Part shown: positions 43,104-53,778 of the stretch, piece by piece | Layout: each line of letters opens with the position of its first letter | How positions within the stretch are numbered: position 1 is the first letter of the stretch | Source: Lojkania enalia | Lineage: Eukaryota; Ascomycota; Dothideomycetes; Pleosporales | NCBI GenBank assembly: GCA_010094045.1 | Contig: ML986646.1 | Coordinates: forward strand, 66,184-130,183 | Direction: 5' to 3' | DNA length: 64,000 bases | Position numbers and translations under genes: made by a program | The notes under the pieces: generated by a model | Database searches by the model: none | What the model was told of the DNA's origin: nothing | Seen by the model: the letters and a program-made list of their open reading frames with translations, nothing else

Positions 43104-46077
43104 TCATCTAGCCGATCCTCCACCTAACGCAGCTGCCCATACCAAATACCAAGTTCGAGTACTCCCACCATCAATCCAATCATCCTTCCAAACGCCATTT
43201 GTCCCATTTGCGAAGAAATTCCAGCTGGCTTTCGGATCAATGATAGCCAAGTTGGCATACAGGATGGAGCGCCATCCATGGTTATCGACATCTGCACGAC
43301 CATTAGAAAAAAAGATGTCCCATTCCTCGCGGACAAAATGTTTGGGACGCAGGAATACAGATGGTGGAGAGACGGGGACCATGTGGATGCCTTGTGTGAA
43401 CTGAGGCTCTCTTCCGAAGTAAGCTGAAAAATTATCAGTTTATTAGATAATAGACTAGTCAGATGAACTACTTACTAGCGTGATCCATTTTGTTCTCAAA
43501 GATGATGCCAACTTTGTTAGGAATGAAATTCTCCGGTTGAATCTTGTTATCCGAAGCCATATAATAGTACGAGTTGAAGGAACGAGCCTGGATAGCCAGC
43601 ATCAAATTCCCTGATTCCGTCAGCATCCTCTTGTCTCGCCAAAGTAACAGTGTTCTAGATGTACCTCTCTTCTCCATGTTCACGTCTCCAATAACCTTCC
43701 CCCACATTTTCAATGCAAAGCTCGAAAACCCATCCTCACTGGTACTCTCCTCATCCTTGCCATCCGCGCTCTCAAAGAGTCCCTTCGCCCAACTATGCCC
43801 ATGCCACCAATCAAACGATCGACAGAAAGGATAGTCTCTTCCATTCTCATCACTCTCTGCAAAATCCTTCACCAGCATTTGCACCCAAGCTTTATTACTG
43901 CCTTGCTTGAGCCATTCTGGATCCATATACGCAATCATGCTTGCCGTGTAGACGAAGTATCCGAAATGGAAGTGATGATCATTGTAATATGTGTTTCCAA
44001 AATCGGCACCGGGGTTGTTGTAGCCGGAGTTCGATACTGCGCCTTTCCACGTATCGTCGTAGAAGATGGGGTATTTCTGCCGATTCTCGATGTACCGGGC
44101 CATCTCCTTCTTCAGTTTGTCTAGGCCAGTAGCGAGGAGTTGGCCGTTGTTAAGCACGTCTTTTATGACATAGAGGAGGGTTGCAAATCTGGCAAACATC
44201 TTGCCCGAGTAGTACATGCTATCCTGCGGGTCTTGGGCTTCCATGACGAACTTGAGGTCCTTTTCAGCAATGGGCCCGATGATGTCGAGGGTTTGTTGCG
44301 TGAAGCGCATTTTGCTAGCACCCGTTTGCGGATTCCAGGGTCCGAAGCCCATAGTTATTGGGAGGTTGTTTTCGACAAAGGTGAGCTTGTCATTGTTGGC
44401 CCAGACTGCTGTTGCATTTCCCTTGGTTGTTGTCCTAAGTACGAGCTTTGTGATGTTTGATTGGAGTTCGGGAGCTAGGGATCCGATGTGGTGAGGGAGG
44501 GTAAACATGAGAAGGGGGGATTCGCCGACCTTAGTGTAGGAGAAGGAGTACGTGCCGGTGTTTCCATTTACCTCACCGGTAAGGTTAGCATGGATGACGA
44601 AGGTTCCGGAAGCTTTGTCGTATAACTTTTCTCCCTCATCTCTAATCGGGTTTTTTGTCACTTGAATGGTTCCTGTGAAGCCGCTAGGGCCCGTAAAATC
44701 GTGATCGGTCAGTTTGAACTGCTTGGCGTCGTACTGTATTTCTGGAATAGGGTTTATGTATACCACCCAATTTCGGTCTGCACTGTCAACAAGGCGATAT
44801 TTTACGGATTTGCCGACAGATATTGGCTGGCTGACCATCCGAAAACCGTTTTGGCCACCACATTGTATGATGGGCGTGGAGTTCCTGTATCCCCCTGTAA
44901 TGAAGCTCATGCCCTGGACGACGGGGAAAGTGATCGTTGGTTCGGAATTCCCCGGTTTGTGGCTCAAATTAAGATTTGCAGAGAACGGCAGAACCGTATC
45001 TACGGTTAAGGTAGTCTCTGCACCGAGTTCTTTAGCGGAAATTATTACGGCGGCTCTGCGCGTGGGGTTGATATAATACTACCTATTGTCAGTAATTTAA
45101 TTGAGCCATGGCCTGTCTCATGCTTACCGATGGAGGAGTTCCGGGCTCAAATTCTATTTCATTGGCTTCAATGTGTGCAATATTCATTCCCCAAGTCGGG
45201 TATATTGGCGTGCCAATGCTCCCTTCACCCTTACCCCACCAGATCGCGTACGGGTGGGTCCATATTGGTTGGTTCTGATTGCCAATGAATGCATTGGTGA
45301 AGAACTTATTAGTCTGCATCGTTTTATTTACGTCATCTTCAATCTTGCTTCGATCTACGGGATGGTGTCGACCGATGGGGATCTGTGGGAGGATGTCGTC
45401 TTCATCTATCGGGGTGAAGATGCTGTCCTGTGGCACAGCGCTGGTTTGTGTTATAGTGAACCCAAAAGAGCTAAGAGTTCCTTTCCAAGGGCTCGAGAAT
45501 GTATCTTTCCAGGACCCTTTCTTAGATGAAGACTGCTCCTTTGAAGAGGGCCTCCTAGAAGTGGTTAGTTGCCCCATTGGCGTTGTATGGAGACTTGAGT
45601 GAGGCGGAAATGTTGTAGTTAATGAGGTGGTAGAAGCAGGCTGCGGAGGACAATTATGGGTTTCTGAATATACGGGGCTACGTGAAGCCGTTAATGTGAG
45701 ATTGAAAGAATATATAGGTCCTATAGGTGAGGCTAAAGAATGTAGTAATGTTGAACGAGACAAAACTACCGAGGAAGTGTTGGAAAAGTGGAACTGAGAA
45801 GGTGTGACCTATTAGTGAAGGTGTGGTAGGGCCACCTCAGACGTCGATAATTTGCTATGTTGGCATTCGCAAACAGCATCGCAGAACTGATACCTAGGTG
45901 TGTTTGAAGACTTACTGGGAAAGGGCAAACGACGACCGTTTTGCTTTCAACAACCATGATCCACTTCACGTTCTCCAAGGACATCAACGGAGCCGCTCCT
46001 GCCTCCATCACAACTACACCTACTAGGAGCAGCCATAGCAAAATATGCCGAACCCAGTCGGGCAATTTTTTGTACAT
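43104..46077 (-). CDS. Endo-1,3(4)-beta-glucanase, glycoside hydrolase family 81
   Basis: A 921-aa GH81 enzyme that hydrolyses internal beta-1,3-glucan bonds, acting in fungal wall remodelling or cell separation (Eng1/Acf2 type). Exons are 46077-45916, 45808-45128, 45078-43476 and 43423-43104; the third acceptor is GGTAG, two bases after a competing TAG. A hydrophobic N-terminal segment (ILLWLLLVGVVVMEAGAAPL) is a signal peptide or anchor. The N-terminal beta-sandwich carries NKFFTNAFIGNQNQPIWTHPY and VQGMSFITG. The catalytic alpha/alpha barrel carries YNDHHFHFGYFVYTA (candidate acid Asp about 648) and SFDWWHGHSWAKGLF, followed by GKDEESTSED with the candidate nucleophile/base glutamates about 724-729. 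The end of the protein is GTRTWYLVWAAALG-like. No carbohydrate-binding module is present. N-glycosylation sequons are frequent. Confidence 0.95.
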
Positions 46078-47163
46078 TATACGGAAGGCAGAAAATATAG
46101 GTGGAATTGATCTATGCGAGAGGAGATATTCAAATTATCCATAAAATTGAAGGGACGATATTAAGATAGAAAACTAGCTATGTTTAATTAATTCGACACT
46201 GCTCCCGAGCCTGAAGACCTGATCTACAATAGATATGCGAAATCTTTCGTGGTCCGTGACACGTACCATAAACGCTGGGCAACGGGCATTGTGTAAAGAT
46301 TCCAGAGACAAAGGCGACGGTTACGGAAATTCGTTGATCATGGAAGCCCTACACATGAGGACTATAGTTGAGCAATATGCCTACTGAAACAGGGCACTAC
46401 TGCAGGTGCTGCAGCGAGAGCATCTCGTGAGTTTCATATGCACACTCCAGATTGCGGACTAAGAGACGAGCCAGATGACAAAGTTTTGAGACATCGGAAG
46501 GAACACGGGGCGTGCAGACATATCTCGACGTTCGCAGTCACGAGACGAAGAGTCGGGGCCGATGTTAGTAGCAGGAGATACCTGATTTGGGATGTGACCC
46601 TACATACACTCCTCGGGGCTATATGGTTAGATAAGTTTTGCCCGGGTTGAAGACTGGCACTACGATACTATTCGTAATAACTCTCGCCTAATGTAGAGTA
46701 GTACATTGGAAGATAGCGCACTGTGATCTAATGTTTGAACGTGGACTTTCAAGATGCAGTTTTGAAAGTGAAGTTCCCCATAGTACTTCTTGGATCGACG
46801 TGATCGCTATCGTTTATTTGATTCACTAGCGAGAAAATGTGATTGAAGTAGCCATTTCATAATGGTCGCTTACTTTAGTGTGAAGAGGTAGAAGAGAGGG
46901 ATGTGATGCCCAAACACCCGAACGTTTTTGGAATCTCGAGCAGATGATCATCTGCCAACGTAGTTCAGGCATCTCCACCAACGTAGTTACACCGGGTAAC
47001 ATTTATATATCCGACATCACACAGTAGTTGTCACGTTCATTCAACGGGCGATCCGCGTATCATTCGTCCTTGCGCCATAGCTGTACATTCAGCCACGGCA
47101 AGCTACATACGTGCTCGGGTATTTCCATAGAAGAAATGCACATAAGCCTTTTTCTGTAGATAT
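46078..47163. other. Intergenic, no gene recognised
   Basis: This holds the upstream region of the GH81 gene and the 3' flank of UTP14. Only short open frames without recognisable domains are present. Confidence 0.5.
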
Positions 47164-50073
47164 CTAGACCATCGGTTTCGACATAGGCTGGATGATCCCT
47201 TGCTTGATAATGACCCTTGGCTTTGTCGCATCCTGGAATGTCTGCTTCGTCGCCCACTCTCTTCCTTTTGGCAGCCGAAGACTCCGCTCGTACTGTCCTT
47301 TAGTTTCAAATGGAAAGGGTAGACTCGTCGCCAGAAACTTGGTGTTCCTTTTTACCCGCTTCTCATTGATGATAACTCGGTCGAGCTTCGCATCTTTGCG
47401 CTTACTAGGATCGATGCCGTTGATCGTTTTAACGGTGTGTCTGCCCTTTCGCTTGCGCGCGATAGTCGATAGGCCCTCGCCTGTCCATGCCCCCCAACCT
47501 GGAAGTGTGTTTGTGATTGTTTTCGAGGACTCGTCCTCCATTGTAGCCTTCTTTTCGGCTACGAATTCAGGCTCAACGTCATCGTCTGCAAACGCTTTGG
47601 CTGTCAGGGCTTGATTGCGTAGAATGACATCCCCCAAATCAATTCCCCCATTCTTAACATTATCTTCACCCTCGCCCTCGTCATCGTGGTCATATGTGAC
47701 AGTTTGCCAGCCGTCCGAATCAGGAGCGCTAATTATAGGTTCCAGAATTTCGTTATCTAAAGATGTTTTTGGCTTAGACTTCGTCTTGGATGCCTTCGGC
47801 TTCTCCTGGAGCGCCTCAATGGTGTCATGTGCCTTCCACAACACTGACTGAGAATCCTTATCCGACTGTTTTTCTTTGGAAGGCTTTATCAGATATGGAT
47901 TGTTTGCTGCCGCTTCTTTCTTTCCTGAAGAGCTTCTCTGGGAGGATTTGAAGCGGTTGGGGTTATCATTTGTAGATTGTTCGCTATGACCCGAGTAATC
48001 TTCATCGTCTTCATTAGAGCCGGGTCTCTCCTCGAATTCGCTGCGATTAAGTAGGACAGCCGGCGCAGCTATTTTATCACTAGGTCCGAAATTTCGTCGC
48101 CCTACGCGCGTAGCATTTTCATTTTCAGTTTCGCTGGGGGTTTCCTCTCCGGCAAGTTCGCGGCGCATGCGCTCAATGTCTTCGTCGTTCCTGGCTTTCA
48201 TTGCTGCATCAGCCTTCTTCATGAATGCCATGTTACCGAGCTTGGAATTATCATTTGAGAATGGATTTTTCTCCAAGTGACCAAGCTGTCGTTGTAGGAC
48301 TTCATTGCCGTCCTCTTCGCTATTAACGTCTTCGTCCTCATCTTCCTCGCTGGAGAAGTCTGATCCCCCTTCGTCTTCGTTCCGCACTTCCTTACCTTCC
48401 ATGCGCCGGCGAAGCTCTTCGTTTCGTCGAGCCATTTCGGTAACGCCGGCCCGAGCCTCTTCATCCCATACTGCACGACCACTTTTTTTGACGCCTTTTG
48501 CCCATTTGCTCTGGCGATGCTTTGCACCTATTCGTTCTTCAGCTCGGCGGCGGTCATTGTACTCCCGCTCGTCTTCGGATACATCGACGCCATCAGCTCT
48601 GAGGGCATCTTTTTCACGTTGTATCATCCTTTCCCTTTCCTTCCTGTGCACTCGACGGTAAGATTTACTCTTGATTTTCTTGATCCTTTTTGCACGGACT
48701 TCCTCCCGGAACATCAAGTCTCTTTCTCTTCGAAGCTGTGCGCGCCGTTTTGCGACTTCCTCTAATGGAAGTTTGTTTGTACCCAAAACTTCCCATTTCT
48801 GAAATTGCTCATCATCGTCTTTTCCATTTGAGAGGCCGCTCTGTTGTAAGATCGACTGGATGGCGCTTTCGAGATCATTCGTAGGAGCTGTTGTTGTCAT
48901 CGGCAAAAGGCGACTTTCCCCCATCGATTTGCCGGCATGAGGATGCTGTAAAGGGAATGTTAAATGCTCGGCGCGGCGGTTTTGCTTGACCGTGTCTACC
49001 CATCGACCTAGAGTCTCGTTGGCCTTTGTTTTCGCAGCAGCACGGTCGAGCTTGTCTTGCTGCCGTTTTGGGAGGGGGACATCTAGCTTCCTCGCAATAT
49101 CGTTCCGTTTGGTAGGCTTGCTATCATCTTGCAGAAGCTTCAATGACTTCCTTCTCTCTGGATCTGTGAATTTCGGGTTGAGGGCCAAAAGGTTGACTTT
49201 CCGGAAAACACCAAATTCGGAAGGAGTTGCTGATTCATGAACATCGACCTTTCGCGTGCCGGTGGATAATACCTCTGCATCCCCAGGCAGACATGAGATT
49301 AAACGATTTAACTGTTTCATCTTGTCTTTATCTGCCTCTTCGTCATCTTCATCCGAATCGATATCATCTGCCCCTTCTGCGGCCAAACCCTCCTCCTCAC
49401 TTAACTCACTGTCGCTATCCTCTAATTTTTGCTTCTTTTTACTATCCTTCAGCCTCTCCTCCTTACTCTCCTCATATTGATCCAACGCAGTTGCCAAATC
49501 AATCGCATCCTCTCCCAAAGTATCTCCATCCTCTTCTTCATCCGCGCTCTCTCCTTCATCAAGATCAATGTCCCCCCTTATATTCTCATCTTCATCATCT
49601 AAGCTCCTCCTCTTCGTCGCCCCCTTTTTACCACCTTGATGTTTACTTGAGTTGCCCTGAAACACCATCCCCTCAAACCTCTCCTTGTCGCTCTCTCCAA
49701 ACGCCTCATCAGAGTCAATACTCTCATCATCGTCATCATCCACATGGCCCATTGTCCACTGATGGCCCTCTGAATCACTACCCTCGTCTATACTCATATC
49801 ATCTTCATTATATGGCTTCTGCCTCCGCCGTTTCTCGGTAGGCTTATCGTCACTGCCGCCCTCATCTTCATTTATATCCCTTGTACGTTTTCGGCGAGAA
49901 GTAAGATCCGATTCTCCAAGACGATGTTGCCGGATTTTTGGGCGATCGGGATGCTCCTGCTCGGCAATAGCGAATGCATTGAGAGCACGCTCTTGCGTTT
50001 TCTTGGGTTTGCTGGTCTTTTTTGTGCGGGCCTGCGCATTTGGGACTGATGAACGAGATATTCGGGTTGGCAT
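47164..50073 (-). CDS. UTP14: U3 snoRNP/SSU-processome protein Utp14
   Basis: A 969-aa intronless nucleolar protein needed for 18S rRNA processing, where it activates the DEAH helicase Dhr1 in yeast. Visible features in order: a basic N-terminus (TRISRSSVPNAQARTKKTSKPKK); long acidic stretches (about 60-260); the core around FRKVNLLALNPKFTDPERRKSL, the LDVPLPKRQQDKLDRAAAK segment with DTVKQNRRAEHLTFPL, and the KIKSKSYRRVHRKERER motif; a charged middle; and the conserved C-terminal LPGWGAWTGEG, NEKRVKRNTKFLATSLPFPF and FQDATKPRVIIKQG. The size matches fungal orthologues. I used the ATG of MPTRIS; upstream codons in frame lack an ATG. It shares a short divergent promoter with mL41. Confidence 0.96.
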   Translation of the reverse strand: MPTRISRSSVPNAQARTKKTSKPKKTQERALNAFAIAEQEHPDRPKIRQHRLGESDLTSRRKRTRDINEDEGGSDDKPTEKRRRQKPYNEDDMSIDEGSDSEGHQWTMGHVDDDDDESIDSDEAFGESDKERFEGMVFQGNSSKHQGGKKGATKRRSLDDEDENIRGDIDLDEGESADEEEDGDTLGEDAIDLATALDQYEESKEERLKDSKKKQKLEDSDSELSEEEGLAAEGADDIDSDEDDEEADKDKMKQLNRLISCLPGDAEVLSTGTRKVDVHESATPSEFGVFRKVNLLALNPKFTDPERRKSLKLLQDDSKPTKRNDIARKLDVPLPKRQQDKLDRAAAKTKANETLGRWVDTVKQNRRAEHLTFPLQHPHAGKSMGESRLLPMTTTAPTNDLESAIQSILQQSGLSNGKDDDEQFQKWEVLGTNKLPLEEVAKRRAQLRRERDLMFREEVRAKRIKKIKSKSYRRVHRKERERMIQREKDALRADGVDVSEDEREYNDRRRAEERIGAKHRQSKWAKGVKKSGRAVWDEEARAGVTEMARRNEELRRRMEGKEVRNEDEGGSDFSSEEDEDEDVNSEEDGNEVLQRQLGHLEKNPFSNDNSKLGNMAFMKKADAAMKARNDEDIERMRRELAGEETPSETENENATRVGRRNFGPSDKIAAPAVLLNRSEFEERPGSNEDDEDYSGHSEQSTNDNPNRFKSSQRSSSGKKEAAANNPYLIKPSKEKQSDKDSQSVLWKAHDTIEALQEKPKASKTKSKPKTSLDNEILEPIISAPDSDGWQTVTYDHDDEGEGEDNVKNGGIDLGDVILRNQALTAKAFADDDVEPEFVAEKKATMEDESSKTITNTLPGWGAWTGEGLSTIARKRKGRHTVKTINGIDPSKRKDAKLDRVIINEKRVKRNTKFLATSLPFPFETKGQYERSLRLPKGREWATKQTFQDATKPRVIIKQGIIQPMSKPMV

Positions 50074-50324
50074 TGCGTGTAAAGTATCTTTTGCCCCTCT
50101 CCGATTCGGAGCAAGAAGTTGGAATGTACGGATGGACAAAATGCAATTGTGCACTTAAGGCGAAATCTTGGCGCCCGGATTTTTTTTTTTAACCATTGAA
50201 TCCTCAGCCAATCCCGAGGATCAGCCGAGCTCGCAATCTTGCCTTCTATTCTGCGTCTCAAAGCCATTGCCGACTCATTCCATCCGATCATTTCACGAGA
50301 CGCGACGGGAGCGAAAGTCGAAAG
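50074..50324. promoter_or_regulatory. Bidirectional promoter between UTP14 and mL41 genes
   Basis: Only 251 bp separate the two start codons. A T-run of about 10 (about 50180-50190), a possible nucleosome-excluding poly(dA:dT) element, lies near the UTP14 side. No TATA box is apparent. Both products serve ribosome production (cytosolic 18S processing, mitochondrial large subunit), so co-regulation is plausible. Confidence 0.6.
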
Positions 50325-50786
50325 ATGTTTAAGCCGACGCAGTGCATGCTCGGACGCCTCCGACGATTACCTTTAACGACAAAACAAGCTCGAAAGGGGT
50401 TCTACAAAGGAAATGGAGTCGGCATGCTCGGGACAATCGATCGATATGGACGCTTCACAGTGGACTGGAATAGAGTTCGGACATTTGTCGTACCTCGAGA
50501 CGTGGACGTGTGCAAGGTATAGCCACTAATCTGGACCAACTACTAAGTTTAGTTGCTCCTATAACACCCTAGAGCCATCAATATATTTCAAGAATATTTG
50601 CTAATAAAGAAAATGTAGTTAACCCCCTTCGTCGCCGAATCAAAATCAAAGAACGAAGAGATCGGCGATATGGAATGGCAGAAGCCTGTGGAGCGACTAA
50701 CAGGTTCGAAGTATTTGGAATGGTTTAAGACGGATGGGAATAATGAGGAATATTTGGAAATCCAGGAAGAGGCGACGCGACGATAG
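50325..50786 (+). CDS. MRPL27: Mitochondrial large-subunit ribosomal protein mL41 (MRPL27 type)
   Basis: A 119-aa protein from exons 50325-50516 and 50619-50786 (102-nt intron, GCTAATAA branch point). The first exon has the family core RLPLTTKQARKGFYKGNGVG, IDRYGRFTVDWNRVRTFVVP. The second continues LTPFVAESKSKNEE and ends in an acidic/basic tail. The order and spacing match yeast Mrpl27 (PLTTKQGNKTMYKGT...YVINWKKVRTYV), a component of the mitochondrial 54S subunit. The N-terminus is basic and can serve as a targeting signal. Confidence 0.9.
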
Positions 50787-51092
50787 GTGTGAATATCTAA
50801 GGGATATGGATGGGTATTGCGGAAAAACTTGGTTCTCGTTAGTCGCTAGGAATGTGAAATGAACCTGAGGTATTCTATATGTCATCGTCTGGCGTATTTA
50901 AAGGAATTGATCCATTGGAATATTAATGCTCGGAGAGCCTGTGTAGAGAAGAGTGTAAGGAAATCTAGCATTGATCACGGAGGGAAACGATTGTGCTGAT
51001 TTAACGGCTTGATGTCTATCTACATTCTACATATTGTACATTTGGGTATCATATATATATATATATATATGCATCACTTACCCAGCATCGTT
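50787..51092. other. Intergenic between convergent genes with AT microsatellite
   Basis: The short 3' flanks of mL41 and COQ3. A perfect (AT)10 microsatellite lies at 51051-51070. Confidence 0.6.
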
Positions 51093-52007
51093 CTAGGCGC
51101 TCTTCCTCACCCCAAAGAAATAATTTCCCCATCCTTCACCACCTGGAACCTCCTTCCAACCCATACCAGGTACGTACACGACCCCCATAACCTTCATCCC
51201 TCCATCACTTCCCCATCCCTTCTTTACAAACCACTCCCTCAGCTCCTCCTCATTGACATACTTGCTCCACTCATGCGTTCCTTTCGGCACAATTCCAAAC
51301 ACATCCTCCGCCATAACATTTGTCACCATCCAGCTGGTCCACGTCCTTGCAATCGTGCTCAACACAAGCCAGCCTCCAGGCTTTACATGCTGCATTAATT
51401 GCTCAAGGAACGAGGAAGGCGTAGAAACATGTTCTAAGACCTCGAAGAGGGAGACGACATCGTATTTCGCCTTTTCGGCTCCAGGGATCGATAATTCCTC
51501 GATGCTCTTGTTGAGATATGTCAAACGTCCCGGTTGCAGAAGCGTTGGATCTCTTTTCCTATGCGCTTCGGCGATTTTCAGTACTTCAGGTGTAGGATCG
51601 ATTGCGGTGACGCTCTTTGTACTTGGTAAACGTGCAGCAGATTCTGCAAATATGCCGCCGCCGCATCCGACGTCTAGGTACTGGAGTTTCTGTGGGAGAG
51701 GAGAGCGGAATGGTGTGGAGAGGCAGCGCGAGATAAAAGTATGCCGGAGCGGGTTCATGAGGTGGAGAAGTCGTGAGGGCCCATGGGGATCCCACCAGCT
51801 TTCGGCGAGATTGTTGAAGTGGGAGACTTCTGAGGGGTCTACCGAAGATTGTGAATGCGCACTCGACTGGGATGCTGTTGATGAGCATCGGATTGTCAGC
51901 GCTGTGATTGATGCTGTTTCTTGACGTTTTGATAAGGGTCGCTGTGATGTTTGTTCAAAAGCGCGATTGAAGGCATGCACAGCTCGAGAAGAACTGCGAG
52001 AGGCCAT
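51093..52007 (-). CDS. COQ3: Ubiquinone biosynthesis O-methyltransferase Coq3
   Basis: A 304-aa mitochondrial S-adenosylmethionine-dependent methyltransferase that carries out both O-methylations of the coenzyme Q ring. The N-terminal about 45 residues are Ser/Arg/Ala-rich, a likely targeting peptide. Family hallmarks: VSHFNNLAESWWDPHGPSRL and LHLMNPLRHTFI; motif I YLDVGCGGGIFAESAARL (about 110-127); SVTAIDPTPEVLKIA (motif post I); FEVLEHVSTP; and VKPGGWLVLSTIARTWTSWM, then GIVPKGTHEWSKYVNEEEL. It ends GNYFFGVRKSA. The single exon, length and motif order fit fungal Coq3. The start is the ATG of MASRSSS; the open frame continues upstream without an ATG. Confidence 0.96.
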   Translation of the reverse strand: MASRSSSRAVHAFNRAFEQTSQRPLSKRQETASITALTIRCSSTASQSSAHSQSSVDPSEVSHFNNLAESWWDPHGPSRLLHLMNPLRHTFISRCLSTPFRSPLPQKLQYLDVGCGGGIFAESAARLPSTKSVTAIDPTPEVLKIAEAHRKRDPTLLQPGRLTYLNKSIEELSIPGAEKAKYDVVSLFEVLEHVSTPSSFLEQLMQHVKPGGWLVLSTIARTWTSWMVTNVMAEDVFGIVPKGTHEWSKYVNEEELREWFVKKGWGSDGGMKVMGVVYVPGMGWKEVPGGEGWGNYFFGVRKSA

Positions 52008-52527
52008 GGTGGAAGTGTGCAAACTGTGCTACTGATACAAGAAGCGATAGAAATGCGGAGCTTGATGTCACCGATGATGTTTGTGCACGGACCGCCGATA
52101 TCTTGTGAGTTCTAAGTATGCAGATTGGAAACTTTTGAATATAGGGAAACGCTGGTTCAATCTGATAGGAGTTTGACAGGGACCAATATTAGACAAGGAA
52201 TTATATCCTAAAGCCTCAAGAGAGTCTCAGTATATGTGATGTAAGGAACCCTAAGTAAGATTTCAACTAAAGACTGGGCAAGCGCTCTTGACAAAGAAAT
52301 GTCCATAATACGTGAATGCCACCACATCTAAAGCTCAAGTATTTTCGCCTATAGCCCTCGCTTATAACCATTATGCAAGTATATAGTATAGTGTGTACAG
52401 GCGGCGTTCTAGATGTGCGTCCGCTTTTGAAGTCCCTTTACCTGGTAAATCCCGCCGAATAATAGGTACTAATCACGCGCTAGATGCAATTCCCCCAACA
52501 CCGATGCTATGCAATGTACAATCCAAA
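52008..52527. other. Intergenic
   Basis: The upstream region of COQ3 and 3' flank of the TFIIE-beta gene on the same strand. No gene is recognised. Confidence 0.5.
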
Positions 52528-53325
52528 TCACTTCCTCATATGGGAAAAATCCTTGAGAATAGAAGCCATGTGAGTATTGGTCTGCTTTCCGCCACGCCGC
52601 GGCGCCTTCCGCTTCTTCTCCTTTGGCTTCGTGGCCACAGCTTCCCGTGGTGCACTTGATGGCTTTAGGCCCGCAGCCACCAACTTGTTGCGTAGATCGT
52701 CTGGGTTCGGGGGAAGGTGGATCCTATGCCACTCGGCTTTGAAGTTATCATCCATATTATGCATGAGCGACGGATCGTTGATCCAGACTGTCTTGGCTTG
52801 GTTGTCTTTCTTGTTCCGGTTGACTAGAATCTCCTTCTTCTTCTCGAGCCTATCGACGCCCTCCTGCACGTTAGCCCACCCATCCTTGAGGTCCCTCACG
52901 GACAAACCCTGCGCCGACTTCTGGCTCTGGAGCCACCGCTTAAGATCATTCTCGCCGCGAATATCATACTTGGGTTTATAGCGGTAGGTATTATCTCGGG
53001 GGTTGTAGTCAATGCGGTGGGTGTTAGGGCTGCGGAAGAGCGTCTCTAGCTGGGAGCGAGTGCGCTCATCCTCCTGCGGAATGTTGAGGTAATCGGTTAT
53101 CTCCTTGAAGGTCATCCAGCGGTCGTTGTTGCTCCGCAGATGATCGATGGTGTAAGTGAGTTGGGTGTAGACATGGTTGCCTGTGCCTGTATCGGATGGC
53201 TGCGAGTAGATAGTCGAGGTGAGTTCGTCGGCAGGGCGCTTCCGCTTTCCGCCGCTGGCAGAGGTGTTTGAAGGCGTGGGAGAGGGTGCGGCGACCCTCG
53301 CGGAGTTCGTCTTCAGGAAAGACAT
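52528..53325 (-). CDS. TFA2: Transcription initiation factor IIE, beta subunit
   Basis: A 265-aa nuclear general transcription factor subunit that, with TFIIE-alpha, recruits TFIIH to the RNA polymerase II preinitiation complex. After a disordered, basic N-terminus (GGKRKRPADE), the first winged helix covers about 45-120 (VYTQLTYTIDHLRSNNDRWM, FKEITDYLNI, NPRDNTYRYKPKYDIRG). The second winged-helix region follows with ENDLKRWLQSQKSAQGLSVRDL and TVWINDPSLMHNMDDNFKAEWHRI. A basic C-terminal tail KPKEKKRKAPRRGGKQTNTHM comes next, and the conserved ILKDFS end is typical of fungal Tfa2. It is intronless. The ATG at 53325 precedes the conserved part; no upstream ATG exists in frame. Confidence 0.95.
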   Translation of the reverse strand: MSFLKTNSARVAAPSPTPSNTSASGGKRKRPADELTSTIYSQPSDTGTGNHVYTQLTYTIDHLRSNNDRWMTFKEITDYLNIPQEDERTRSQLETLFRSPNTHRIDYNPRDNTYRYKPKYDIRGENDLKRWLQSQKSAQGLSVRDLKDGWANVQEGVDRLEKKKEILVNRNKKDNQAKTVWINDPSLMHNMDDNFKAEWHRIHLPPNPDDLRNKLVAAGLKPSSAPREAVATKPKEKKRKAPRRGGKQTNTHMASILKDFSHMRK

Positions 53326-53778
53326 GACAGTAGAGTGGCGGTTGAGTGATGGAGGGCGCAGCGGCGGCTTCAAGTGGAGGAGTAGGTGTTGTGCAGCGTC
53401 TAGCTAAAGAGTCGCACAGTGAGTTTATAAAAGCGTCAAGCCGGATACCCTGCTACCCAGTGAATATATATATGTGAGCCCACAGTTGCAGGCGGTGATG
53501 GTGATGTGTGATGGCAAAAGTGACGGTGCTCTCTCGCGGGGAGCGGTCGCTAAGTGACGACGGATGCGGCTCCAGAGCGCCAAGACGGTTCGTGCGCGAC
53601 GGTCAAAGAAACAAACCCACCGCGCGCCTTCCGCCTCTGCCTGTGCTACACATTAGGTAGGCCCACTCGAAGGCCACCGACCGACGCTCCTTTTCCAATA
53701 TTCCCTCCTCTTCTTACCACAGTATATCATCCCCAGAGGATGTGCTAGGTTCGCCATCGCCTTCGACGCAACACTGCT
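53326..53778. promoter_or_regulatory. Divergent promoter region between TFA2 and the Mlp1-like gene
   Basis: A 453-bp region carrying both upstream sequences. A short TA-rich stretch (atatatatatg at about 53464-53474) could serve as a TATA-like element for one side. A pyrimidine-rich tract precedes the Mlp1 start. Confidence 0.5.
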
